From contig SZOV01000022.1 of NCBI GenBank assembly GCA_030263375.1, positions 1 to 37,926 on the forward strand: a stretch of DNA of 37,926 bases, read 5' to 3'. Positions 8,071-15,859 of this stretch are shown here, in pieces. Numbering within the stretch: position 1 is the stretch's first letter; each line of letters starts with the position of its first letter. Source of the DNA: Deltaproteobacteria bacterium PRO3 (GTDB taxonomy: Bacteria > UBA10199 > DSSB01). A program made the position numbers and the translations under genes. The notes beneath the pieces are model-generated. The model had not been told where the DNA came from, did no database searches, and worked only from the letters and a program-made list of their open reading frames with translations.

Positions 8071-8180
8071 GACGATGCCGGGGAACCGGCCGTCAGGAAA
8101 GAAATCCATCCCGCGTAAAAAATTGAGAGCAGGACTGGAACCTCGCGGAGACGCATAGATAAGGCAGTCGGATCGTGTAA

Positions 8181-8390
8181 TCAAAAATATTGCCGCTTGC
8201 CCGCGAAAGGCAGCGAATCTAGACGAAACTCGGCGCTCAGGATGACGCCGCCGTCCGGGGTCAGCTTCAGCTTGCCGTCGTTGAGCAGCACTTTCGCACC
8301 GGGAAACGCGGCCATGTGCTCGAGGAATTCGCCGGCCAAATTGAGGTGCTCGGGTTTGACGGTATTTTCTTTACCCATCACGGCTTCCAT
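8181..8390 (-). CDS. Small hypothetical protein
   Basis: 69 residues if started at the ATG at 8390, which has AAGGAG five bases upstream; an ATG at 8411 in the same frame has only a weak site. The frame opens close after the stop of the barrel-like gene (8416-9789), so the two are very probably co-transcribed. The sequence is soluble, with a central GAKVLLNDGKLKLTPDGG and a C-terminal ILSAEFRLD, which looks like a short beta-rich domain. No family is recognised and there is no signal peptide. Confidence 0.6.
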   Translation of the reverse strand: MEAVMGKENTVKPEHLNLAGEFLEHMAAFPGAKVLLNDGKLKLTPDGGVILSAEFRLDSLPFAGKRQYF

Positions 8391-8415
8391 ATTTGCTCCT
8401 TTTTCGCTCATGGTC

Positions 8416-9789
8416 CTATTCCGGTTTCAGGATCGGGTACTCCGGCTTGGGGTCCGAAAACTCCACCGCCTCCAGCGACCCGCGTCGCTTGTCGTAAGCC
8501 TTGGCGGCTTTCTCGGCGACACCGTGGCCTTCCACCGTCTTAGCGGCCATTTCCTTGTAGATCCCCTCCACCTCGGTAAGGATCGCGAGGGCCCTGGCAT
8601 CCTCTTCGGGATTGTTCATCTTGCCGTAGGCATCGGAAAGGCCCGCCAGAATGACCTCGGCCGACTGGGTTTTTTCCCGGGAGCTTCTGAAGAACGCGAT
8701 CGCGGATTCGGCGCTGATCTTTTTGTCCGGCTTCTTGTGCTTGGATCCCTGGATCTTCTCGAGCTCGGCCTGCGCCAACTTGAGATTGCCTTCCACGTGA
8801 TTGCGGAGGTTCTTGACCTCTTCCAATTTTGCCTCAAATTCCGCTACGGTCACCTTGGGAAGGTCCGGCGGTGTGGGCTGCGGCTCGGTCTCCGCCGGCG
8901 GGGGCGGGACTTCCTCCGCCGGAACTTCCGCAGTCGGCTCGCTCGCGGACGCATCGACGCCGGGCGATCTGGCCTCGGGCTTCTTCTTGTTTCTCACGTT
9001 GGAGACGATGCGCAAAACGTCCACGCCCACCGAGACGCCGGCCCCCATGGGGCTCAGGCCCATGGGCGGGTTTCCGCCTTCCGGGCCGTCGACGACGTCC
9101 AAGGTCGGGTTAATTCCCATGTCGCCGGTGAATTTCGCCCCCAGGCAAACGGCGTCTCCCCAGGTGCAGAGCTGCAAGCCCAAGTCGATGCGAGCCCCCG
9201 AATCCCTAAGCGGAAACAGCAGCGGGTTCTTGTTGAACTCCGCTCCGACGGTTCCCGCCGTGTTGCCGGGTGCGCGGTAGATGGCCGCGCCGATGCCCAG
9301 AAAAGGATGCAGGGAGAACCACTTGGGGTGGACGGCGATGCCGACGTCCAATTCCAGGCCAACCATGTGGGCCTTGGCCCGGCTGACCATTCCGGCGCCC
9401 AGATCCTTCTTCAGGCCTTGGAATTCGTAGGCCAAGCGGGGAGAAATGGTCAGGCGTTTGCCCACCGGGACGCGGAGACCGGCGGCCAGGCGAAACATCC
9501 CGCCGCCATGGTCGAGCTTCTGGCCGTTCTGAAAGTTTCTCCAGCCGAAGCCACCGTCCAACTTAAGCGTATAGGCATCGACGGATTTGAAATTCATTTT
9601 TTTCTTGGCCTTCGCGGATTCCTCGACCGGTTGCGCCGGAGTCGTTTCCGCGGGAGCCTCGGCCATTGGCGCGGTTTCGGAGGGAACGTCGGATGTGGAA
9701 CCGTCAGCAGACGCGTCTCCTTCGGGCGGATTCTGGGAAGTCAATTGACGACTGAGTTCTTGCGCAAGCGATCCGATTCTGAACGACAT
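8416..9789 (-). CDS. Barrel-like protein with C-terminal coiled coil, no signal peptide
   Basis: 457 residues from the ATG at 9789, chosen because AAGGAGC stands five bases upstream; an earlier in-frame ATG at 9843 lacks this. Residues 1-65 are Pro/Ser/Ala-rich and disordered. Residues about 70-262 alternate polar and aromatic or Gly residues in short strands (for example LAAGLRVPVGKRLTISPRLAYEF and GLELDVGIAVHP), typical of outer-membrane beta-barrels. A Pro-rich linker (about 265-312) leads to a coiled coil (313-350) and a helical tail. The puzzle is the absence of a signal peptide, which barrels need for Sec export. Either the barrel resemblance is superficial or the protein reaches its site another way. 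It heads a two-gene unit with 8181-8390. Confidence 0.65.
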   Translation of the reverse strand: MSFRIGSLAQELSRQLTSQNPPEGDASADGSTSDVPSETAPMAEAPAETTPAQPVEESAKAKKKMNFKSVDAYTLKLDGGFGWRNFQNGQKLDHGGGMFRLAAGLRVPVGKRLTISPRLAYEFQGLKKDLGAGMVSRAKAHMVGLELDVGIAVHPKWFSLHPFLGIGAAIYRAPGNTAGTVGAEFNKNPLLFPLRDSGARIDLGLQLCTWGDAVCLGAKFTGDMGINPTLDVVDGPEGGNPPMGLSPMGAGVSVGVDVLRIVSNVRNKKKPEARSPGVDASASEPTAEVPAEEVPPPPAETEPQPTPPDLPKVTVAEFEAKLEEVKNLRNHVEGNLKLAQAELEKIQGSKHKKPDKKISAESAIAFFRSSREKTQSAEVILAGLSDAYGKMNNPEEDARALAILTEVEGIYKEMAAKTVEGHGVAEKAAKAYDKRRGSLEAVEFSDPKPEYPILKPE

Positions 9790-10288
9790 AGCACGCTCCT
9801 TTGAAGAAGGGCCTGCCACGCAGCGCCCCTCAGATTGCTGCATGCATTTTCGGCCGCTTCATGGGCAAGTTGTCTTCGCCAACGGGCGTCTGCTGGTGTG
9901 GCGAGTGACCATTTTTCATTTCATATTTTTTCAATTTCTGCGCGAGAGAGGAGACGCGTGGAAATTTTCCAGGAAAATTCACAATCCGATTTTTGGCGGT
10001 AGCGGCATGAATTTTGCTTCGGTATTGACTTGACACCTCAGTTTTTTCGCGACGGCGCAAAAATAAATTTTGAAAAGATTGCGATGAATGCACGACGCCT
10101 GGGAATTATGGAATAGTGCTTAAGACCACCAGCCCAATATCCCCCAAATTGAAAATTTGATAAGTCAGAAAATTGGCGAAATTTAAGCGTCAACACCCAG
10201 GCGAATAGGGATAACCCATCCTGGGAATCTACTGAATGGAATGGAAATATTGACTAATAGGTGAGCGGGGTTCCGATCTTGCGCGGAG
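9790..10288. other. AT-rich intergenic region without genes
   Basis: 499 bases, clearly richer in A/T than its surroundings. It must hold the promoter of the 8416-9789 gene. An imperfect inverted repeat lies at 9958-9982 (GTGGAAATTTTCC facing AGGAAAATTCAC). Its core GGAAATTTTCC also occurs at about 17504 upstream of another minus-strand gene. No terminator, ORF or RNA gene is convincing. Confidence 0.6.
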
Positions 10289-10714
10289 TTATTTCCCCTC
10301 GCCAAACTCAGCGCCCGCCGCCTTGGCCATTGAGCCGACGACAGGCCCTTCCGCCCCTTCGAGACGACGGACGGCCTTTTCCGGCGCGCCGTGAACCGGC
10401 GTCAAAGAAACTTTTTGCCCCTCGCAATTGAAACGAAAATACCTGCTTCCGTCGCCCAGCAAGCTGCCGGAACGCAGCAGGACGACTTCGTCGACGTTCA
10501 ACTTTCGCGATTCGCCCGCCCCCTCTCTAAACAGGACCTCCTTGAACGGCCCCCCTTCGCGCTTCACAAACCAAGAGGTGCCGTCGTGGTTGGGCAGCAA
10601 GTCGGAGAACGAAAGCGCCGGCAAGTCGTTGACGAAGGCGAGTCGCTCTGCGTCGACGTCACGCGTCGTCGAGCTAGATTGGATGTCGAGTTTCTCGGAT
10701 GTGGAGTGATTCAT
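10289..10714 (-). CDS. Small hypothetical protein, possibly FHA-like
   Basis: 141 residues from the ATG at 10714, preceded by GAGGGA; the longer frame begins at 10750 without a ribosome site. There is no signal peptide or membrane segment. Residues about 80-115 read VDEVVLLRSGS...GDGSRYFRF, which resembles the strand pattern with which FHA domains end (compare AGDQIVLGPYVLTLAF in the 1226-4180 protein). The characteristic GR and SxxH residues of FHA domains are not seen, so this is only a hint. It stands alone between the AT-rich region and the lipoprotein gene at 10831-11121. Confidence 0.55.
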   Translation of the reverse strand: MNHSTSEKLDIQSSSTTRDVDAERLAFVNDLPALSFSDLLPNHDGTSWFVKREGGPFKEVLFREGAGESRKLNVDEVVLLRSGSLLGDGSRYFRFNCEGQKVSLTPVHGAPEKAVRRLEGAEGPVVGSMAKAAGAEFGEGK

Positions 10715-10830
10715 GGTTCCCTCGATTTTCCGCCTACCCGGGAGAATCAAAGACGCATGCCAGTTTTGAAATTAAGCCAAGGTATGGAAAGGTTTCAAGA
10801 CTATTAGATGATACCCGCGGACGCTCCGGG

Positions 10831-11121
10831 CTAATTGGAGCCCTTGGACTTTAGCGCCAGGCCGAGCGAGTCTGGCGTTTCCGGAGGGGCGACATCGTTG
10901 CCGCCGGGGACCCCGTCGCTCGTCTCCTCGTCCGTGGGAACGCCGTCCTGGTGGTCGGGCCCGGGAAGGATGGTAGGCTGCTTGTTTCCCTCCGATGCGG
11001 AGTCGCCGGAGGTCGAGCCGCTCAGCGAGGGCGAAACGCCGGAGTCGACGTCCACGCCGCCGCAGGCGACCAATCCCAAAAGCGCGATACTTGTCATCGC
11101 CAATTTTAGCTTCCTAACCAT
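10831..11121 (-). CDS. Small putative lipoprotein
   Basis: 96 residues. A basic start (MVRKLKL) and a hydrophobic stretch lead to the lipobox LVAC, with the lipidated Cys at residue 20, so it is predicted to be exported and anchored by lipid. The mature part is Ser, Gly, Asp and Pro-rich and looks disordered, with no recognisable domain. AGAGGG lies upstream of the ATG. The gene follows the M23 peptidase lipoprotein gene by 24 bases on the same strand, so they are probably co-transcribed; a small partner or spacer at the cell envelope is the likely type of role. Confidence 0.7.
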   Translation of the reverse strand: MVRKLKLAMTSIALLGLVACGGVDVDSGVSPSLSGSTSGDSASEGNKQPTILPGPDHQDGVPTDEETSDGVPGGNDVAPPETPDSLGLALKSKGSN

Positions 11122-11145
11122 GAGTGCCCTCTTTCCTTCCTTGGT

Positions 11146-12288
11146 TCAGTTCCCCACCTGGAGTTGAGTCGAAAAACCGTTGCCCCAGACGTCCTCGCAT
11201 AATAGGCGCACAATTGCGGGAGCCTGGGGCAACGAAGCCAGCTCGAAGGAGTATTCCATCGAGTAAGCCGCTGAATCCGACAGGAAGGGGCTCGGTACGA
11301 GCAGAACCCCCTCCAATTGCGGATCGTCCAATTTCTCGGTGCTCGACGCGTCGAACCCCTCGCGCGCGTTGAAACCGACGCGAAACTGGTGGATCGTTTG
11401 CTGGCTTTCGTCTAAAACTTGCAAAACCGTGTAATCGAGGTCGGCCCAAAGGGCGCCCGTCGAAACCTTCACCTTCAGTTCGTCTCCGACCTGCTGGACG
11501 TAATCCAAGCGAGGCGCTTCGCCGTCGTTTTCCAGAAGGAATTGCAGCGGATTCACGTGGGGATCGAAGCCGTTCTGCGCGCAGAGGCTGTCGGGGTTTT
11601 CGGTTTGGTATTCGAGGCTGCAGGTGGTCTCGAGGCGAATTTCGAAATGCAGGTGGTTGAAGGTGGTTGTCCCGGATTGCCCCAGGCCGCCGACGACTTC
11701 GTCCGGAGAAATCTCGATCTCCATCTCCGGATTCAACAAGCGCTTATTAGCCTTTTCGCCGAAGTCGGCAAGATGGGCGTACTGCGAATAAATCCGCGTT
11801 GTCTTTCTCCCGTGAAAGACGATCGGTTCGGGCAGGACATGCTCGATGGTCACGACATTGCCGCCCTCCGAAGACTCGCCGCCCGCGACCACCTTGTAGA
11901 TCTTGCCGGGAAGTATGGGATAGACGGGTTGCCCTAGTTGGCCCGGGATGTCGATGCCGCGATGGAAATCCGGGCGCGAGGCCTCGCTGGCCTTAAGCCG
12001 CGGACCGAAGGTGGAGGAGATGTCGCGTGGATCCTGGTCCACCGGCCAGCGCGCGTTCAGCCCCGCCGGGACGACGAAGCGTCCTTGCGAGACTTCGAAT
12101 TCGGCCGGAGTCGCGGAGTGGTATTCCAAGTCCGTTGGAGTGAGGGGAATCGCTCCCCCCGGACTTGTGGGCTCCGCGCTTCCCGCCGAGTCCTTGCCGC
12201 AGGCGGCCAAGGAAGAGGCCGCTATCAACAGGACGCAGGCGAAAATCCGCGCGTGGCTGGACCAAAGTTTTTCCGAAGCTGTGCTCAT
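11146..12288 (-). CDS. M23 family metallopeptidase lipoprotein
   Basis: 380 residues. A lipoprotein signal ends in SLAAC with the lipidated Cys at 30. Residues about 90-220 form an M23 (LytM-type) domain: HRGID gives zinc ligands H109 and D113, YAHL gives H172, and NHLHFE gives the HxH pair H212/H214. All expected metal and catalytic positions are present, so it is likely an active zinc endopeptidase that cuts peptidoglycan cross-links. It has an insertion between the second strand and the HxH motif, and a C-terminal beta-rich domain of about 130 residues whose role is unknown. There are Cys at 223, 236 and 364 besides the lipid Cys. It precedes the small lipoprotein gene at 10831. Confidence 0.88.
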   Translation of the reverse strand: MSTASEKLWSSHARIFACVLLIAASSLAACGKDSAGSAEPTSPGGAIPLTPTDLEYHSATPAEFEVSQGRFVVPAGLNARWPVDQDPRDISSTFGPRLKASEASRPDFHRGIDIPGQLGQPVYPILPGKIYKVVAGGESSEGGNVVTIEHVLPEPIVFHGRKTTRIYSQYAHLADFGEKANKRLLNPEMEIEISPDEVVGGLGQSGTTTFNHLHFEIRLETTCSLEYQTENPDSLCAQNGFDPHVNPLQFLLENDGEAPRLDYVQQVGDELKVKVSTGALWADLDYTVLQVLDESQQTIHQFRVGFNAREGFDASSTEKLDDPQLEGVLLVPSPFLSDSAAYSMEYSFELASLPQAPAIVRLLCEDVWGNGFSTQLQVGN

Positions 12289-12413
12289 TCCTTACCTGCC
12301 GCTTGGCGAAAACACCCGTACGGCTTGGGTTTGAGCAAAAGACAGGCCAGCCCCGTCTTAGGTCTAACTAATTGTAATCAATATGGTTTATATATAGTCC
12401 CTCTCGATATCGG

Positions 12414-12431
12414 GAAACTTTATGAAGTTTC
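12414..12431. repeat. Perfect 7-bp inverted repeat
   Basis: GAAACTT-TATG-AAGTTTC. It lies between the stop of the 12465-13901 gene and the upstream region of the M23 gene. It could be a weak stem after the former or an operator for the latter; no T-run follows on either strand. Confidence 0.4.
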
Positions 12432-12464
12432 ATGAAGTACTCGGCTCCGCAATATCGAAAGCCA

Positions 12465-13901
12465 TCAGCGGCGCCCGCGCAAGCGGAGCAGGAACATCAA
12501 TGTCGCCGCGCCCATCCAGAAATAAGGAGTCGAGCGACCTTGGGCCAGCAAGGCGGGCTGCAGCTGGCAACCCGATGCCGAATTGGCGGCCGAGGCCCCT
12601 TTGAAAAAACTGTCCGCTCCATCCTGCGAGGAGGAACCTTCCAATCCTTCCCCCGCAAGATCCAGCTTGCCGACGAGACCGCCTTGGCCTTTTTCGCCGC
12701 CCGCGAAATCCGCGACGGCCGGTCCCGCCTCGTTTCCACCGACGAATTCCGCCTTGTTTTGAACTTTGGCTCGGATTTGGAAAAATTCTCCCGTGGCCTT
12801 GAAGTCGTAATTTTTTCCGACGGAGACAAGTTGGGACATCTGCTGAAAAGCGCCTTGGCCTTCCTCGCCCTGACGAACCATGCGATGGCTGCTCTTCGGG
12901 CCGGAGAGAACTATCCGGGTGATCTGCGGCTTGGCGAAGGTTTGCATGATATTCGGAGATAGGCCGCCGCCGACCCACTCCACCTTGGAGAAAAACCCTT
13001 CGCCCATAGGCAAAGGAGTCCAGGTCACTTCGTTCTCCGACTCGGCCCTGACTCGAAACTCAGTCGCGACGCCGTCCTTTCCATAAGCGCGAATCGCCGA
13101 CGCCCCTCCGATGGAGAAGGATTGCTCTTTCGAGGCGCCTCCTTCCTGGTATTGGATTTTGACTTGGAAAGGAACCGGGGCCTCATCGGCCGCCGCTTCC
13201 GCTTCGGGAGTAAACGGGACCGTGACGAAGTAATCCTGCTCGGCCCAAGGGGAGAATCCTTTCTCGCCTGCCTGAATGGTGTTGTTGCCGCCCAGCTCGG
13301 CCTGAACGGAAACGCCGCTGTGGGTCAAGTTCATCTGATAGGCAAAAAATTGATATCTGGGGATATGGAGTTTCACCGCATCGCCTTGGCTTAACGTTAC
13401 CGGTTGAAACCCCTCGTCTTCCGAATTTCGAACCGTGACGGCGAGATTCTTGCCCTTCAGGTAAATCGGCGACTCGCTATCAACGCGTTCGGTACCGGCG
13501 GTGAACCCTAGTCCTTTAAGAGTCCCGTCCTTGCCCTTGAACAGAAGATTGGAAGGTAAAACCTGGGCCCGAATGGTATTTGCGTCTTCTTGGTATAAGG
13601 CGAGATAAATGGGTTCTTGAAATTCGCCGGAGGTGGCGTTGTTGTGGACCACCAAGAAATCGTTCTTGCCTAATTTATGCTGCCTTCGCGGCGGGATCCA
13701 AAATTGGTTCTTTTCCTGCTGGAAAATTTCGAGATTGGAGTAGGCAAAATCCACCTCCACCTCGCTGCCCTGGGACGCGACATGAATCTCGGCCCCTGGA
13801 CCCAAAAATAGGACCTTCTCGGCCCGGGCCTCCGAAAGACCCACCCATCCCACAAGGCAGCCCAGCGTCCCGACCAGCCAGCGTTTCCATTTCTTTTCCA
13901 T
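12465..13901 (-). CDS. Exported protein with C-terminal Cys-TM-Arg anchor
   Basis: 478 residues. A signal peptide (MEKKWKRW, hydrophobic core, predicted cleavage after ARA near residue 28) is followed by a long beta-rich, Gly/Gln-containing extracellular region with no family I can name. The C-terminus has three parts: SGC (Cys 445), a hydrophobic helix (FWMGAATLMFLL) and a basic end RLRGRR. This matches the architecture of MYXO-CTERM and related sorting signals, in which the Cys-containing motif is processed and the protein is held at the surface. The next two upstream genes on the same strand end in the same way. AAGGAG precedes the ATG at eight bases. Confidence 0.75.
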   Translation of the reverse strand: MEKKWKRWLVGTLGCLVGWVGLSEARAEKVLFLGPGAEIHVASQGSEVEVDFAYSNLEIFQQEKNQFWIPPRRQHKLGKNDFLVVHNNATSGEFQEPIYLALYQEDANTIRAQVLPSNLLFKGKDGTLKGLGFTAGTERVDSESPIYLKGKNLAVTVRNSEDEGFQPVTLSQGDAVKLHIPRYQFFAYQMNLTHSGVSVQAELGGNNTIQAGEKGFSPWAEQDYFVTVPFTPEAEAAADEAPVPFQVKIQYQEGGASKEQSFSIGGASAIRAYGKDGVATEFRVRAESENEVTWTPLPMGEGFFSKVEWVGGGLSPNIMQTFAKPQITRIVLSGPKSSHRMVRQGEEGQGAFQQMSQLVSVGKNYDFKATGEFFQIRAKVQNKAEFVGGNEAGPAVADFAGGEKGQGGLVGKLDLAGEGLEGSSSQDGADSFFKGASAANSASGCQLQPALLAQGRSTPYFWMGAATLMFLLRLRGRR

Positions 13902-14100
13902 ACGATGCTCTCCTTAACCGAAAGTTGAAGACCTAGGCTTATCCGCCAAAGGGATTCGGACCTAATGTTGCTTTAAATAGCAATCCTCATACCATCGAAG
14001 GGCATAATTAATTTTACATGCAATTCTCATGAGATACGCGTTTTCCGAAGAGCATTTGAGAAATAAAACGTGAATTCTCCTCGAATCGAAATTTCATTTT

Positions 14101-14116
14101 CGCCAATATATTGGCG
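14101..14116. repeat. Perfect 16-bp palindrome
   Basis: CGCCAATATATTGGCG, without spacer, between the start of the 12465-13901 gene (13901) and the terminator of the next gene (14149-14177). Its position about 200 bases upstream of the ATG fits a regulator operator. The rest of 13902-14209 is AT-rich promoter-type sequence with nothing else I can name. Confidence 0.45.
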
Positions 14117-14148
14117 GATACCGGGCTCCATCGCACCCGCTTAAAGGC

Positions 14149-14177
14149 AAAAAGAAAGGCGGCATCATTGCCGCCTT
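14149..14177 (-). terminator. Rho-independent terminator of the 14210-15766 gene
   Basis: Stem AAGGCGGCA / TGCCGCCTT (9 bp, four-base loop) begins about 30 bases past the stop codon. The T-rich tract on the minus strand corresponds to the A-rich run at 14149-14155. It separates this gene from the one at 12465-13901. Confidence 0.8.
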
Positions 14178-14209
14178 CCTTTACTGTGTATCGGTGGAAC
14201 AACGCGTAT

Positions 14210-15766
14210 CTAGCGCCTACAAGTCCAACTCCGCAGGCCGAAGACGAATGCGAGAAGAATCCCCGGCAGCCAGGAAATCGAGGACTGAGCGACCGCAAGG
14301 GGCGCCGGCGCCAAGGCGCAACCGCCTCCGTTGACCGCGGTGACGACCACGGGAGAAAGGTCGCAGGCGTCACCGTCGCCGTCGAGATCCTCGTCGTTTT
14401 GGTCGGCATTCGACACGCCGGGACAATTGTCCGTCCCGTCCGCGACGCCGTCACCGTCGCTGTCCAAGCCCTCGCAGGCATCGCCCACGCCGTCGAGATC
14501 GGCGTCGGCCTGGTCCACGTTGGCCACATTCGGACAATTGTCCTCGCCGTCCGCGACGCCGTCGCCGTCGGCATCCAAGCCCTCACAGACGTCGCCGACG
14601 CCGTCGAGATCCGCGTCCGCCTGGTCCTGATTGCTCACGGTCGGGCAATTGTCATCCGCATCGCCGATCGAATCGCCGTCGGTATCCGGCTGCACTTGGA
14701 AGTCCACGGGCAGGACGTTATCGGCGGGATTCAACTCGATCTGCTGGCTGTCCACGGTGACCGTCACCGAACCGGCCCCCTCCGACTTGGCGAGCAAAAC
14801 CAGGCTCAGGGTTTCGGTACCGTTGAAATCCCCCGTGCAAGTGACCGTCGTGAGCTCCGGCAGGGCCGTTAGCTGGCAGGGGCTGATATTGACCGTCGAG
14901 GTGTGGTTCACCAACTCCAGATTTCCGGGAATCTCGGCGACGATCGTCACGCCGGTGGCGATCCAAGGATAGGGATTGCTGATCTGGATATCCAGCGTCA
15001 ACTCCTCGCCGACGACCGGGGTCAAGGTGCTGGCGGCGGCCGTCATGACCAGATCCACGTTTTTCAAGGCCAACGCGAGCGCCAACTGCCAACCGCCGTC
15101 TTGTCCGTTGGGCCAGGGGGGATTGGAATTATTCCAATCCCAACCCATGGAGATGACCTCGCCCTGACCGAAGGGGAAGAGCACGACAGAGGCGTCGTTC
15201 CCGCTGGAATAGATCGGGACGGCGTCCACGGGGAGCGAGTCCACCGCCAGGCACGCAACAAGGTTGTTGCTGGGTAAATTTCCCGGCCCTGTCTGGAACA
15301 AGGTGTCGTTGATCATTGGTCCCGCGGTCGTGCCGATATCGAAGGTGCCCGCAGTTACGGCGAATTGGAAGACGTCGTTTAAGACGCTCAGGTCGTTGTC
15401 GTTGTTGACCTCGCGGTGGACGATCAAACGGCCGCCGTTGAGGACGAAATTTCGCAAATTACCCTCCAGGGGGATCTGATTCAGGTCAAAGGCCGCGTTC
15501 TCCAGCTCGGGGATGACAATCGCGTGGTAGGGCGAAAGGTCCTGGGTGGCCAAATCGGCCGCGGAATTCAGCAGGGTGACGTTATGCGCCAAGGCCCCGA
15601 TGGCCGCGGCGACGTTGTCGGCCTCGGCCCCGGTGTTTCCGTTGGAATCGACATACGTCGGGTCGTCCAGGACCAACACGTTGGCGGCCTGGGCATTTTG
15701 CGCCAAGCCAAGGGAAAATATCGCGGTCCAAAAACAGGCCCGCGCAAACGATCGAAGGCTTTTCAT
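14210..15766 (-). CDS. ThuA-like, thrombospondin type 3 repeat surface protein (paralogue 1)
   Basis: 518 residues. The signal peptide ends around AQA (residue 28). Residues about 29-235 resemble the class I glutamine-amidotransferase/ThuA-like fold: strands VLVLDDP and AIVIPELEN, FVLNGGRLIVH, and a later SVVLFPFGQGEVISMGWDW; no catalytic triad is evident. A domain of about 100 residues resembling DUF11 (conserved surface repeat) follows: EELTLDIQISNPYPWIATGV. Residues 361-469 contain three thrombospondin type 3, calcium-binding repeats (DxDGDGVxDxxDNCP). The end is NGGGC (Cys 483), a hydrophobic helix and SWTCRR, a MYXO-CTERM-like anchor. AGGAG precedes the ATG. It has its own terminator and is a tandem paralogue of 15860-17314. 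Likely surface-bound, role unknown. Confidence 0.82.
   Translation of the reverse strand: MKSLRSFARACFWTAIFSLGLAQNAQAANVLVLDDPTYVDSNGNTGAEADNVAAAIGALAHNVTLLNSAADLATQDLSPYHAIVIPELENAAFDLNQIPLEGNLRNFVLNGGRLIVHREVNNDNDLSVLNDVFQFAVTAGTFDIGTTAGPMINDTLFQTGPGNLPSNNLVACLAVDSLPVDAVPIYSSGNDASVVLFPFGQGEVISMGWDWNNSNPPWPNGQDGGWQLALALALKNVDLVMTAAASTLTPVVGEELTLDIQISNPYPWIATGVTIVAEIPGNLELVNHTSTVNISPCQLTALPELTTVTCTGDFNGTETLSLVLLAKSEGAGSVTVTVDSQQIELNPADNVLPVDFQVQPDTDGDSIGDADDNCPTVSNQDQADADLDGVGDVCEGLDADGDGVADGEDNCPNVANVDQADADLDGVGDACEGLDSDGDGVADGTDNCPGVSNADQNDEDLDGDGDACDLSPVVVTAVNGGGCALAPAPLAVAQSSISWLPGILLAFVFGLRSWTCRR
14360..14686 (-). repeat. Thrombospondin type 3 repeat array, three units
   Basis: It encodes residues 361-469 of the upstream paralogue as three units of 36-37 residues rich in Asp/Gly, each with DNCP and a paired Cys (GDxC), typical of calcium-binding type 3 repeats. 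DNA similarity between units is high, visible as repeated GACAATTGTC-type cores on the plus strand. The paralogue at 15860-17314 has two units (16019-16234). Confidence 0.85.
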
Positions 15767-15817
15767 TCCTTACTCCTGATTATTAATTGAGATGAACACC
15801 GATTCGGTTTTTTGCCG

Positions 15818-15852
15818 AAAAAAAACGGCCCCGGGGGGATCTCCCCGGGGCC
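15818..15852 (-). terminator. Rho-independent terminator of the 15860-17314 gene
   Basis: Perfect 10-bp stem GGCCCCGGGG / CCCCGGGGCC (15827-15836 and 15843-15852) with a six-base loop. Eight A at 15818-15825 are the T-run on the minus strand. It starts seven bases after the stop codon, so the two paralogues are separate transcription units. Confidence 0.9.
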
Positions 15853-15859
15853 AAATCAT

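Noticed and set aside
8075-8158. A 27-codon basic ORF right after the 8046 box
   Set aside because: No ribosome site and no counterpart with similar protein after the 4241 box; the DNA is better explained by a hairpin.
8197-9804. A 535-codon plus-strand frame opposite the barrel-like gene
   Set aside because: It is the antisense shadow of the GC-rich minus-strand gene. The minus frame has a strong ribosome site, sensible composition and a tightly spaced downstream gene; the plus frame has none of these.
14360-14686. Periodic DNA that could be mistaken for a CRISPR array
   Set aside because: The repeats encode thrombospondin type 3 units in frame; there are no unique spacers of constant length.
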